A stretch of DNA of 45,356 nt from an uncultured Blautia sp. (GCF_937880195.1 NZ_CALFLA010000085.1:1-45356), one strand, 5' to 3'. Shown: positions 1 through 7,551, counted from the stretch's first letter. Made by a program: numbers and translations. The notes: generated by a model from the sequence alone, not told the origin.

Positions 1-85
1 GTAATGATGTATTGCAAAACAGGTGACTGTGGATAAAACTGCGGAAACTCAAGTTTCTTTTCATAATGACGGTCTGACATTATGA

Positions 86-94
86 TGGTATAAT
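86..94 (+). promoter_or_regulatory. Extended -10 promoter for the first gene
   Basis: The sequence TGGTATAAT at these positions is a consensus extended -10 (TGn plus TATAAT). No good -35 is seen at 17 bases upstream (ATGACG at 66-71 is the nearest), which fits an extended -10 promoter. Transcription would start near base 101, just before the GAGGAG ribosome site at 108-113 of the downstream gene. Confidence 0.6.
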
Positions 95-119
95 AGACAA
101 TAAAACAGAGGAGCCTTCT

Positions 120-1328
120 ATGGATAAAAAAATTATAAGAACCAGCAAAGCTGTAAAAATTATTGGCGTTATAGATACGGTCATATTTTCACTGGTTGTA
201 CTGATACTTATTATGACAGGCAATATCTTTGGGGCTGTGTGCTTCATGCCTTTTGTTGTATTGGGAATTTTGCTGATTTTAGCATATAAAAGACAGAGGA
301 TTATTATAGAAGAAGATAAATTAACTTTTTATTACTTAATAAAAAAGGAACAGCAGATTTCCTACAGTGATATTCACTGTCTGCTTCTTATTCCCCTTAA
401 TAACAGAATACAGAAGGCTCTTATTGATAAGCAATATAACAGATTAGTTACTTTGGATGAAACCATGACAAACCTTGACGCATTATATGATATTTTGAAG
501 CAAAAAGGCATTCAGATTTTGGATTTTGGGAAAATGACAGAGAGAAACCAAAATGTGTCTAAGTATTGGAAGGTTTTGACCAGAATGGAACGATACTATT
601 ATAAATCCATTGACAACGAAAACAAAACCATTGAAAATATGTCAAAAGAAAAGGCTGGATTTAACATTGCAAAAATAAAAAAGAAATTAAAAATAACAGA
701 ATGGATTTTGATATTTTGTGATGTGGCGGCTTTTTTTATAGGCGGCAAAGTAAAACTTATCCTTGTGATCGCTGTACTTCTTTTTTCGTATGGGATTTAT
801 ATTAAGTATTATCCTTATGTGTATGTTGAAACTCACAGCAAAAAAATACAGGGACTGGCTTTTCAGATGCCTGTCTTTGGACCTGCCATGGCGCTGCTTC
901 TTGGAGTTGCGACTTTGAATATATATAGCTATGACTTTGGCACCTACATAAAATTGACAGTTTTTGTCACAGTGATCCTTTCAATACCCTATGTGATAAA
1001 ATCATCCAGAATCACTGTGCCGCAAAGGATAGCCCGTAAGGCTTCTGTTTTTTTGGCTGCATTTACCATGGCTTTTTCCATTACATTTCCCATAAATTTT
1101 TTGCTGACTTTTGAGGCTCCCATACATGAAACCACAATCATTACTGATAAATATATGAATACCTCCGGTAAAACCGTTGATTATTATTTGTATGGAATCT
1201 GGAATGGCAAGGAAGAGAAAATTTCTGTTTCAGGAAGTGAATATAAAAGAGCTTCCATTGGAGATAGGAGAAGAATCTGCATAAATCACAGTATTCTGGG
1301 GTTGGAATACTATACGGTTCATAAATAA
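120..1328 (+). CDS. Hypothetical multi-pass membrane protein
   Basis: I do not recognise this 402-residue protein. Hydrophobic segments are visible at about residues 13-33, 36-56, 190-230 (probably two), 247-270, 277-293 and 306-328. Between the first pair and the rest lies a soluble stretch (about 57-185) that begins with a basic patch and a short beta-rich part resembling the PH-like cytoplasmic domains found after two membrane helices in many Firmicute membrane proteins; that resemblance is only by eye. A GAGGAG ribosome site precedes the ATG. The gene is clearly richer in A and T than its neighbours, with many ATA, AAA and TTA codons, which could mean recent acquisition or simply low expression. 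It stands alone between its own promoter and a two-way terminator, so context gives no function. Confidence 0.75.
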   Translation: MDKKIIRTSKAVKIIGVIDTVIFSLVVLILIMTGNIFGAVCFMPFVVLGILLILAYKRQRIIIEEDKLTFYYLIKKEQQISYSDIHCLLLIPLNNRIQKALIDKQYNRLVTLDETMTNLDALYDILKQKGIQILDFGKMTERNQNVSKYWKVLTRMERYYYKSIDNENKTIENMSKEKAGFNIAKIKKKLKITEWILIFCDVAAFFIGGKVKLILVIAVLLFSYGIYIKYYPYVYVETHSKKIQGLAFQMPVFGPAMALLLGVATLNIYSYDFGTYIKLTVFVTVILSIPYVIKSSRITVPQRIARKASVFLAAFTMAFSITFPINFLLTFEAPIHETTIITDKYMNTSGKTVDYYLYGIWNGKEEKISVSGSEYKRASIGDRRRICINHSILGLEYYTVHK

Positions 1329-1348
1329 ATCTGATGATGCAGAAAGCT

Positions 1349-1390
1349 AAAAAACCTGGGACATATCAAGGTATATGCCCCAGGTTTTTT
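1349..1390. terminator. Bidirectional terminator between convergent genes
   Basis: AAAAAACCTGGG (1349-1360) pairs with CCCAGGTTTTTT (1379-1390), and an inner CATAT/ATATG pair extends the stem. The A-run and T-run on the two sides let it stop transcription from both directions. Its right edge overlaps the stop codon of the leftward regulator gene (1389-1391). Confidence 0.85.
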
Positions 1391-2318
1391 AAAGATATAA
1401 GACCTCTCCGGTCCGTGAAGCGTCACAGCCGTTTTGAAGACGGATCGCTGTTTGAAATTCATCAGAACAGATGATCTCTGTAAGGGCGGTAAAGCCTGGA
1501 CGCTTTAGGGAAGCTGATTCCATTACAAGAAACATGGGAAGCTTCCTGATAGGAACAAAATCCAGGTCTTTGGATTTGAAGACTATGGATTCAGCGCCAA
1601 GAGCAGTGTCTGCCTGTCCGCTCAGGACTGCGTTGGCAGTGGAAAGATCTGATACAAGCTCCTTCTGGATGCCGTTGATTTTTTCTGGATTTATGGAAGC
1701 CTCTTTCAGAAGGAGATCCAGGCAGATTCGGCTGCTGCTGCCTTTTTCACGGTTGGCAAAAGTGATTTCCGGGCGGGTCAGATCCTCAATGGAATGAATC
1801 TTGCAGGGATTGTTTTTTTTGACGTAAAAGCCCAGACGGTATTCATAAAGCAGAAAGGCTGCGGCAGAAATTCCCGGAAGAAGAGAGGGAATATACTCAG
1901 GCAGAAGTCCTGCGGTTGCGGCATGGACTTTTTTGAAATAAAGAGAGTAAAGTCCATTATAGGTATTCAGGTGCGTATGCATAATGGGAAGTCCGTCAGG
2001 ATGCACACTTAGCTGATTGATCAGGTACTCCAGGGCAGGAGAAGCCTGTCCGCTGATGATAAGTCCCTTAGAGTACAGAAGATAGTCCCGCTTTAAAAGG
2101 GAGCTTTCCGGCTGAAATTCTGGAAAGGGGATGGAGGAGACAGAGGATTCCTTATGAGTTCCCTGAAGATAATGGCTGAACTGTTCTTCGCTGATCCGAA
2201 TCTGCTTGCCAATTTTGGATGATTCCAGTTCGCCTCGTTTGATCAGCTCATAGACAGTTGTTTTCTTGATTTTCAGCCGGTCTGCAATTTCCTGAGCAGT
2301 ATATAGTTTATTCATCAA
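1389..2318 (-). CDS. Excisionase-type HTH regulator with PBP-like domain (putative molybdate regulator)
   Basis: This 309-residue protein opens with a MerR/excisionase-type winged helix (about residues 4-50; motifs YTAQEIADRLKIKKTTVYEL and IRISEEQF). The remaining part (about 80-300) looks like the PBP-like domain related to periplasmic molybdate-binding proteins, with NREKGSSSR and the ending FQTAIRLQNGCDASRTGEV seen in that family. It is therefore a one-component sensor-regulator that could bind molybdate, tungstate or a molybdopterin-related ligand. Its ATG overlaps the end of the upstream Mop gene by 11 bases, so the two are co-translated, and both face away from modABC across a shared promoter region. 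Regulation of modABC is inference from this position. No classical ModE (LysR-like HTH plus Mop repeats) is present. Confidence 0.85.
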   Translation of the reverse strand: MMNKLYTAQEIADRLKIKKTTVYELIKRGELESSKIGKQIRISEEQFSHYLQGTHKESSVSSIPFPEFQPESSLLKRDYLLYSKGLIISGQASPALEYLINQLSVHPDGLPIMHTHLNTYNGLYSLYFKKVHAATAGLLPEYIPSLLPGISAAAFLLYEYRLGFYVKKNNPCKIHSIEDLTRPEITFANREKGSSSRICLDLLLKEASINPEKINGIQKELVSDLSTANAVLSGQADTALGAESIVFKSKDLDFVPIRKLPMFLVMESASLKRPGFTALTEIICSDEFQTAIRLQNGCDASRTGEVLYL

Positions 2319-2520
2319 TACCTACCATAACGTTTGTTGCCTTGATCACTGCGTAAGCGTCTGATCCTACTTCAAGGCCAAGCTCTTCTACAGCCGCGCA
2401 GGAAATTGTGGCAACAATAATATTTCCTCCTCCGATATCAATGGAAACAATGGAGTTGACAGCTCCCTTATTGATATTGATCACTTTTCCTTTTAACTGG
2501 TTTCTTGCGCTTAATTTCAT
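2308..2520 (-). CDS. Molybdopterin-binding (Mop/TOBE) domain protein
   Basis: A 70-residue protein made of a single Mop domain: it opens with LSARNQLKGKV and continues with IVSIDIGGG and VGSDAYAVIKATNVMVG, the usual Mop pattern. Stand-alone Mop proteins (molbindins) assemble into oligomers that bind molybdate or tungstate in the cytoplasm and act as a store or sensor; the same domain occurs in ModE and in the tail of ModC. Its GGAGGTT ribosome site lies just before the ATG. It is first in a leftward two-gene unit with the HTH/PBP-like regulator and is divergent from modABC, so a role in sensing or buffering the imported oxyanion is likely. Confidence 0.9.
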   Translation of the reverse strand: MKLSARNQLKGKVININKGAVNSIVSIDIGGGNIIVATISCAAVEELGLEVGSDAYAVIKATNVMVGIDE

Positions 2521-2547
2521 GGTTAACCTCCTGATTTTAATTTTATT

Positions 2548-2581
2548 GTAAAATAATATAGATTATGAATCTGTATTTTAC
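2548..2581. promoter_or_regulatory. Nested palindrome at the molybdate regulator start site
   Basis: GTAAAATA (2548-2555) is the inverse of TATTTTAC (2574-2581), and between them AGATT (2560-2564) is the inverse of AATCT (2568-2572). The element lies immediately downstream of the leftward -10 box, where a repressor would block the mop-regulator transcript. The inner and outer arms are not perfectly centred, so it could also be an RNA hairpin. Binding by the adjacent HTH regulator is inference. Confidence 0.5.
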
Positions 2582-2630
2582 TATACCACAGATAAAATAA
2601 ATTGACAATAAAATGATCCTGATATAAAAT
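2580..2630. promoter_or_regulatory. Divergent overlapping promoters of the molybdate locus
   Basis: Leftward promoter: -35 TTGTCA (complement of 2603-2608) and -10 TATAGT (complement of 2580-2585), 17 bases apart. Rightward promoter: -35 TTGACA at 2602-2607 and a -10 at 2623-2630 (TATAAA or TAAAAT, the latter at 17-base spacing). The two -35 boxes share five base pairs on opposite strands, so two polymerases could not occupy both promoters at once. Confidence 0.7.
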
Positions 2631-2678
2631 GAATAAAACAGAACAAAACAAAATCAAAACAAATAAAGGAGAAGCATT

Positions 2679-3527
2679 ATGAAGAAAAAACTGGCGGTTA
2701 TTGCACTTGCAGGAATGATGATGACAGGACTTACGGCAGGAAGCGTACAGGCAGCAGAACCAGGCGGGGAAGTTTATGTGTTTATTGCAGCCAGTCTTGC
2801 CAATGCAATGGAAGAAATACAGAAGGACTTTAACCAGAAGTACCCGGATGTAGAAATTTTTTATAATGCGGACAGTTCCGGTACTCTTCAGACACAGATC
2901 GAGGAAGGATCCAGATGCGATATCTTTTTTTCCGCAGCAGAGAAACAGATGGATGCCCTTGTGGAAGAAAAACTTGCCAAGGAAGATTCGGTTGTAGATC
3001 TTTTGGAAAATAAGGTGGTGCTGATCAAGTTGAAGGATGCTGAAACTAAGGTGACGGGATTTGAGAATATCACAGAGGCTGAAAATCTGGCGCTTGCAGG
3101 AGAGGATGTTCCTGTGGGACAGTATGCCAGAGAGATCTTTACTAATCTTGAGATCATGGATCAGGTAGAAGAAATGGAGATCAATGAGGGGAAAAACGTA
3201 ACAGAGGTTCTGGCAGCAATTACCCAGGGAAGCAATGAGGTAGGGGTGGTATATGCAACAGATGCGGCTTCTGTTGCCGATCAGGTGGATATCATTGCAG
3301 AGGCTCCCGCAGAAGCCCTGAAAACTCCGGTTCTTTACCCGGTAGGACTTACCGTGGATGAGGAGGCGTCTTCAGCAGAACAGGCGGCAGCAGAGGCGTT
3401 TCTTGAGTATCTCCAGACAGAGGATGCAAAGACTGTTTTTGAGGAACATGGATTCAGTCCCTACACAGAGGAAGTAGAAGAGAAGGAAGCCTCCGCAGAG
3501 AATACAGAAAAGGATGCTGCCAAATAA
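2679..3527 (+). CDS. modA: Molybdate ABC transporter substrate-binding protein
   Basis: A 282-residue extracellular binding protein that would deliver molybdate (or tungstate) to ModBC. After the signal peptide the family pattern is plain: VFIAASLANAMEEI, then YNADSSGTLQTQIEEG and CDIFFSAAEKQMD, then VGVVYATDA and FLEYLQTEDA near the end. The signal peptide is type I with cleavage expected after VQA at about residue 25. There is no lipobox cysteine, although Gram-positive binding proteins are normally lipoproteins. The C-terminus is a lysine/glutamate-rich tail. An AAAGGAGA ribosome site precedes the ATG. It is first in a tight modA-modB-modC operon. Confidence 0.95.
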   Translation: MKKKLAVIALAGMMMTGLTAGSVQAAEPGGEVYVFIAASLANAMEEIQKDFNQKYPDVEIFYNADSSGTLQTQIEEGSRCDIFFSAAEKQMDALVEEKLAKEDSVVDLLENKVVLIKLKDAETKVTGFENITEAENLALAGEDVPVGQYAREIFTNLEIMDQVEEMEINEGKNVTEVLAAITQGSNEVGVVYATDAASVADQVDIIAEAPAEALKTPVLYPVGLTVDEEASSAEQAAAEAFLEYLQTEDAKTVFEEHGFSPYTEEVEEKEASAENTEKDAAK

Positions 3528-3539
3528 ACGGAGAAAGCT

Positions 3540-4235
3540 ATGAGTGATTTTATACAGGGGATCAACTGGTCCCCTTTGTGGATTTCCCTGAAGACAGGGG
3601 CAGTGGCTACGGCTATTGCGTTTTTTCTGGGGATCTGGTGCGCCAGAAAAATAATGAAAATGAAGCCTGTTTCCAGGGCGGTTCTGGACGGCATTCTGAC
3701 TATGCCCCTGGTGCTGCCTCCTACGGTGGCAGGCTTTTTTCTGCTGGTAATATTCAGCCTCAGAAGACCTTTTGGAAGATTTTTGCTGGAGAGCTTTGAT
3801 ATTAAGATCGTGCAGACCTGGAAAGGCTGTATCGTGGCTGCGGCAGTGATCGCTTTTCCCCTGATGTACCGGAATGCCAGAGCTGCTTTTGAACAGGTAG
3901 ACGTAAATCTGATCTATGCAGGGCAGACTCTTGGCATGAGTGAAAGGAGAATTTTCTGGAAGATTGTAATTCCTACTGCGGCGCCGGGAATCGCTTCCGG
4001 CACGGTTCTGGCATTTGCCCGGGCCATTGGAGAATACGGCGCTACCTCTATGCTGGCAGGAAACATCCTTGGAAAGACCAGGACGGTTTCTGTTGCTATT
4101 GCAATGGAAACGGCAGCGGGAAATTTTGATGTGGCAGGATTCTGGGTGGCGGTGATCGTAGGGATATCCTTTGTGATCGTGGCGCTTATCAATATTGTGT
4201 CCGGCAGGGGGATGAAGAGCAGAAGGTGGATTTAA
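3540..4235 (+). CDS. modB: Molybdate ABC transporter permease
   Basis: A 231-residue inner-membrane permease of the molybdate/sulfate class. About five hydrophobic segments are visible (near residues 14-33, 47-72, 90-105, 145-165 and 200-220). The conserved cytoplasmic loop that docks on the ATPase is present (GQTLGMSERRIFWKIVIPTA), followed by ARAIGEYGATSMLAG. It starts 12 bases after modA and stops three bases before modC. A ribosome site GGAGAAAG overlaps the gap. Length and motifs match ModB. Confidence 0.95.
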   Translation: MSDFIQGINWSPLWISLKTGAVATAIAFFLGIWCARKIMKMKPVSRAVLDGILTMPLVLPPTVAGFFLLVIFSLRRPFGRFLLESFDIKIVQTWKGCIVAAAVIAFPLMYRNARAAFEQVDVNLIYAGQTLGMSERRIFWKIVIPTAAPGIASGTVLAFARAIGEYGATSMLAGNILGKTRTVSVAIAMETAAGNFDVAGFWVAVIVGISFVIVALINIVSGRGMKSRRWI

Positions 4236-4238
4236 GAC

Positions 4239-5288
4239 ATGTCGATCATAGTAGATATTGAAAAAAATTTTAAAGGTTTTTCTCTGAAGACAAAGTTCAG
4301 AACAAATCGTTCTTCTATGGGAATTTTGGGGGCTTCGGGAAGCGGCAAGAGTATGACTCTTCGGTGCATTGCAGGAATTGAGCGGCCGGATAAAGGGCAG
4401 ATCATCATTAATGGCAAAACAGTATTTGATTCCGAAAAGAAGATCGATCTGAAGCCCCAGCACCGCCGGGTGGGCTACCTGTTTCAGAATTATGCCCTTT
4501 TTCCCACCATGACAGTAAGAGAAAATATTCTCTGCGGTTTTCGGGGAGAAAAAAAATACAGGGAGCAGAGCGTCAACGATTTCATCAGCCGATATCATTT
4601 AAAGGGATTGGAAAACCGCTATCCTTCCCAGCTGTCCGGCGGACAGCAGCAGAGAGTGGCTCTTGCCAGAATGATGATCGGACAGCCTGAGGTCATTCTT
4701 CTGGACGAACCCTTTTCTGCCCTGGACGGTTTTTTAAAAGACGTACTTCAAAAGGATATGCAGGATTTTCTAAAAGACTACCCTGGAGACATGATCCTTG
4801 TTACCCACAGCCGGGACGAAGCCTTTCGTTTTTGTCAGGAGCTGATGCTTTTAAAGGAGGGGAAGACCCTGACCTTTGGGAATACAAGAGAGCTGTTTGA
4901 GCAGCCGGGACTGACAGAAGCCTCTGTCCTTACCGGATGCAAAAACATCTCGCGTATTGAAAAACTGGGAAATCACCAGTTGTTTGCTCTGGACTGGGGC
5001 GTCTCTCTTAGGACAGAAAAAGTGATCGAGCCGGATATTACTCATGTGGCTGTCCGGGGACACTGGATTCAGGGAAGAGATTCTGGAGGAGAAAATTGTA
5101 TTCCTTTCTGTGCGGCAGAGTACGTGGAGACAACGTTTGAACACCAATATCTGATAAAAACACCGGGAATGGAAGAGGAAGCGGCTCTTTGGTGGATGCG
5201 TCCAAAAAACAGCTTTCAGGAATCCCCGGACAAGAACCTTCCGGCCTATCTTTATCTTCCGCCGGAACATCTGATGCTGCTGAAATAA
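4239..5288 (+). CDS. modC: Molybdate ABC transporter ATP-binding protein
   Basis: A 349-residue ATPase that powers ModB. The Walker A GASGSGKS is at residues 31-38, the Q-loop at LFQNYALFP, the signature LSGGQQQR at 132-139, Walker B VILLDEP at 152-158 and the switch histidine in VTHSRDEAF. The nucleotide-binding domain is followed by about 120 residues that correspond to the oxyanion-sensing TOBE region of ModC, although the sequence there is poorly conserved. The gene follows modB with a three-base gap and is closed by a terminator. Confidence 0.93.
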   Translation: MSIIVDIEKNFKGFSLKTKFRTNRSSMGILGASGSGKSMTLRCIAGIERPDKGQIIINGKTVFDSEKKIDLKPQHRRVGYLFQNYALFPTMTVRENILCGFRGEKKYREQSVNDFISRYHLKGLENRYPSQLSGGQQQRVALARMMIGQPEVILLDEPFSALDGFLKDVLQKDMQDFLKDYPGDMILVTHSRDEAFRFCQELMLLKEGKTLTFGNTRELFEQPGLTEASVLTGCKNISRIEKLGNHQLFALDWGVSLRTEKVIEPDITHVAVRGHWIQGRDSGGENCIPFCAAEYVETTFEHQYLIKTPGMEEEAALWWMRPKNSFQESPDKNLPAYLYLPPEHLMLLK

Positions 5289-5298
5289 GCTAAAATAT

Positions 5299-5335
5299 AT
5301 CCTGGAGATATGATTTTTCGTCTCCGGGATTTTTA
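5299..5335 (+). terminator. Intrinsic terminator of modABC
   Basis: ATCCTGGAGA (5299-5308) pairs with TCTCCGGGAT (5321-5330) over ten base pairs including one T-G pair, with a 12-base loop and a T-run directly after. Confidence 0.85.
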
Positions 5336-5339
5336 TTGC

Positions 5340-5368
5340 TTGAAGATATGGGAAGAACAGAGTATGAT
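5340..5368 (+). promoter_or_regulatory. Promoter of proC
   Basis: A -35 TTGAAG (5340-5345) and a -10 TATGAT (5363-5368) are 17 bases apart, immediately after the modABC terminator. The transcript would have a leader of about 100 bases before the proC ATG; I see no recognisable riboswitch in it. Confidence 0.55.
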
Positions 5369-5474
5369 AAAAGAAAATCTGAGGGATAAAAACAGATAAA
5401 TGACCTGGATATTTAACACTTGGAAAGATCGGCTGGGATATCACGGGCAAAACAGAAAGGACGGATGATCGTAA

Positions 5475-6269
5475 ATGAAAATAGGATTTATCGGATGCGG
5501 AAATATGGCTTCAGCCATGATCGGGGGAATCCTGAAAAAAGGAATCGTAAAAAAGGAGGAGATCCTTGTTTCTAATCTCACAGAAGAAGGATCAAGACGA
5601 AGCAGAGAAAGACTTGGGGTAGAAACTACTCTTGATAACCGTGAGGTGGCGTCAAAAGCAGAAATTCTTTTTCTGGCAGTAAAGCCTCAGTTTTATGAGG
5701 AGGTGCTTTGTGAGGTCAGAGATCTTCTTACAGATAAACAGATTCTGGTAGGGATCGCGCCTGGCAAAACAATGAAATGGCTGGAAGATACCTGCAAACG
5801 ACCAATGAAGGTCGTAAGGCTTATGCCAAATACTCCGGCTCAGGTAGGAGAAGGCATGACCGCAGGATGCTGTAATGAAAATGTCACAGAGGAAGAGGCA
5901 GGAAGGATTGCTGAAATTGCCGGCAGCTTTGGAAGATTTGAGTTTGTGCCGGAGAGACTTATGGATGCTTTTAGCGCAGTCTGCGGCTGTTCTCCGGCAT
6001 ATGTGTTTATGCTGATCGAGGCTATGGCAGACGCGGCGGTAGCCCAGGGGCTTCCAAGAAGCCAGTCCTATTCTTTTGCGGCTCAGGCAGTAATGGGAAG
6101 CGCAAAAATGGTACTGGAAACAGGAAAGCATCCGGGAGAACTGAAGGACATGGTATGTTCTCCGGCCGGAAGTACCATTGAAGGTCTTCGGATCCTGGAA
6201 AAAGAAGGCTTCAGAAGCGCTGTGTTTGAAGCGCTGACAGGCGCTGCCGAAAAGGGCAAACGCCTGTAG
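5475..6269 (+). CDS. proC: Pyrroline-5-carboxylate reductase
   Basis: A 264-residue cytoplasmic enzyme that reduces 1-pyrroline-5-carboxylate to proline, the last step of proline synthesis. The N-terminal Rossmann motif is GFIGCGNMASAMIGG (residues 3-17). VVRLMPNTPAQVGEGMTA in the middle and the family signature near the C-terminal helices (DMVCSPAGSTIEGLRILE) are intact. Length is normal for the family. It is a single-gene unit that ends four bases from the convergent CYTH gene, leaving no space for a terminator on either side. Confidence 0.95.
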   Translation: MKIGFIGCGNMASAMIGGILKKGIVKKEEILVSNLTEEGSRRSRERLGVETTLDNREVASKAEILFLAVKPQFYEEVLCEVRDLLTDKQILVGIAPGKTMKWLEDTCKRPMKVVRLMPNTPAQVGEGMTAGCCNENVTEEEAGRIAEIAGSFGRFEFVPERLMDAFSAVCGCSPAYVFMLIEAMADAAVAQGLPRSQSYSFAAQAVMGSAKMVLETGKHPGELKDMVCSPAGSTIEGLRILEKEGFRSAVFEALTGAAEKGKRL

Positions 6270-6273
6270 AAGA

Positions 6274-6735
6274 TCAGAAAGAGACAGCTCCTTTGCTTAA
6301 AGTGCTGTTGTGATATTTTGAAGATAAGGTTACGTCTTCTCCGAACCATTCTGGGGGGACGTAAGCGTTAGCGGCTTCTTCTGACGGAAATTCCACTTCT
6401 GCCAGAAGAAGCCCTTTATATTCATTGTGAAAAACATCAAGCTCAATGGTAAGACCGTCTTTTTCTGGGATCAGATATCTCGTTTTGGAGATTACAAGTC
6501 CGTCTGCCTTGGGCTTTAGATGCAGATATGCTTCTTTTGTAAGAGGAAGATTATATTCTTCCCTGGAAAGAAGGCCTTTTGATTTGTAGGTCAGATAATA
6601 TTGGTCATCCTGTCTGCGGATTCGTACCACAGGTTCTGTGCAGAGATATCCCTGTTCGATCTGGTGAAAAGGAAAATCCTGCAGATTTTTTGGAAGGCGC
6701 TGGCTTTGGATCAGGAATTTACGTTCTATTTCCAT
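6274..6735 (-). CDS. CYTH-domain protein (triphosphate tunnel metalloenzyme family)
   Basis: A 153-residue protein made of one CYTH domain. The diagnostic ExExK motif is at the very start (MEIERKFL), followed by EQGYL, VRIRRQ, YYLTYKSKG and, near the C-terminus, LTIELDVFHNEYKGLLLAEVEF. Short bacterial CYTH proteins hydrolyse inorganic triphosphate or related triphosphates with divalent metals; class IV adenylate cyclase is the other known activity, and sequence alone does not separate them. I chose the ATG at 6735 because it follows GGAGA at good spacing and starts the ExExK motif; an in-frame ATG eight codons upstream lacks a site. It converges on proC. Confidence 0.88.
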   Translation of the reverse strand: MEIERKFLIQSQRLPKNLQDFPFHQIEQGYLCTEPVVRIRRQDDQYYLTYKSKGLLSREEYNLPLTKEAYLHLKPKADGLVISKTRYLIPEKDGLTIELDVFHNEYKGLLLAEVEFPSEEAANAYVPPEWFGEDVTLSSKYHNSTLSKGAVSF

Positions 6736-6777
6736 ATAAAAGTCTCCGTTTCTCCGCAAGTGCGGTATTATGAAAAT

Positions 6778-6806
6778 ATTATATCATTTAAAAACTTGTA
6801 TGGAAA
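6778..6806 (-). promoter_or_regulatory. Promoter of the CYTH gene
   Basis: On the minus strand TTTCCA (6806-6801) and TATAAT (6783-6778) are 17 bases apart, and the -10 is preceded by TGA, giving an extended -10. The -35 touches the -35 of the divergent DJ-1-family promoter. Confidence 0.6.
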
Positions 6807-6825
6807 GCCTGGGAAGTGGTATAAT
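6796..6825 (+). promoter_or_regulatory. Promoter of the DJ-1/PfpI gene
   Basis: TTGTAT (6796-6801) and TATAAT (6820-6825) are 18 bases apart, with TGG in front of the -10 (extended -10). It leads to a short leader with AGGAGGG before the ATG at 6889. Confidence 0.6.
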
Positions 6826-6888
6826 TACAGGCAAAAGAACATTGCGTTACACAGCCCTTAAAAGGCGGGAAAACAGGAGGGATTTTTT

Positions 6889-7440
6889 ATGAGCAGAGTT
6901 TATATTTTTCTGGCAGACGGATTTGAAGATATTGAAGGACTGACAGTTGTGGATCTGATGAGAAGAGCAGGAATCCAGATAGATACGGTTTCAATTACTG
7001 ATACGAAAACAGTTACAACCTCTCATGGCATTGAGATGAAAACAGACTGTATTTTTTCGGAGACAGTTTTTTCAGATGCAGATATGCTGGTGCTTCCGGG
7101 GGGAATGCCAGGCACAAAGTATCTGGGAGAATACCAGCCTCTGAAAGATCTTCTGAAAGAGTTTTATGAAAAAGGCGGGAAGGTAGCCGCAATCTGCGCT
7201 GCCCCCAGCGTGTTTGCAGATCTTGGTTTCCTGAAAGGCAGAAAAGCTACCTCCTATCCTTCTTTTATGGAACGTCTTACAGGAGCGGAAACAGTGGAGC
7301 TTCCTGTAGTTACAGACGGAAATGTGACTACCAGCAGAGGGCTTGGAACAGCAGTTCCCTTTGCATTGAATCTGATTGCGCAGCTTATGGGACAGGCCAA
7401 AGCAGACGAGGTTGCGGACTCTATTGTATATCAGGGATAA
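6889..7440 (+). CDS. DJ-1/PfpI family protein
   Basis: A 183-residue cytoplasmic protein of the DJ-1/ThiJ/PfpI family. The acidic residue motif GFEDIEG (residues 11-17), VLPGGMPG (68-75) and the nucleophile elbow AAICAAPSV with cysteine 103 are all present. Members act as glyoxalase/deglycase-type or oxidative-stress proteins, or as peptidases, so the exact activity cannot be read from sequence. The ATG is preceded by CAGGAGGG. The gene is monocistronic, and the next gene (tig) has its own extended -10. Confidence 0.9.
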   Translation: MSRVYIFLADGFEDIEGLTVVDLMRRAGIQIDTVSITDTKTVTTSHGIEMKTDCIFSETVFSDADMLVLPGGMPGTKYLGEYQPLKDLLKEFYEKGGKVAAICAAPSVFADLGFLKGRKATSYPSFMERLTGAETVELPVVTDGNVTTSRGLGTAVPFALNLIAQLMGQAKADEVADSIVYQG

Positions 7441-7475
7441 AACTAAAAAAAACTCTGGTTTTTTTGTGCCAGTTG

Positions 7476-7551
7476 TGCTATACTTCGATAATGACTGTAA
7501 TTGTATCTTTTTATAAGAAGATACAAATGCCTGAAACCCAGAAATACAGGC
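7476..7551 (+). promoter_or_regulatory. Promoter and structured leader of tig
   Basis: TGC followed by TATACT (7479-7484) forms an extended -10; no clear -35 is visible. The leader of about 125 bases contains two hairpins: TTGTATCTT (7501-7509) with AAGATACAA (7518-7526), and GCCTG (7529-7533) with CAGGC (7547-7551). Neither is followed by a T-run, so they are not terminators; a role in message stability or translation control is inference. Confidence 0.45.

Noticed and set aside
2637..2678. Molybdenum cofactor riboswitch before modA
   Set aside because: The leader after the predicted transcription start is only about 42 bases of A-rich sequence, too short and unstructured for that riboswitch.
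3372..4598. 408-codon open frame on the minus strand across modA-modB-modC
   Set aside because: It is an antisense shadow: it has no ribosome site or recognisable domain, and the plus strand carries complete ModA, ModB and ModC motifs over the same bases.
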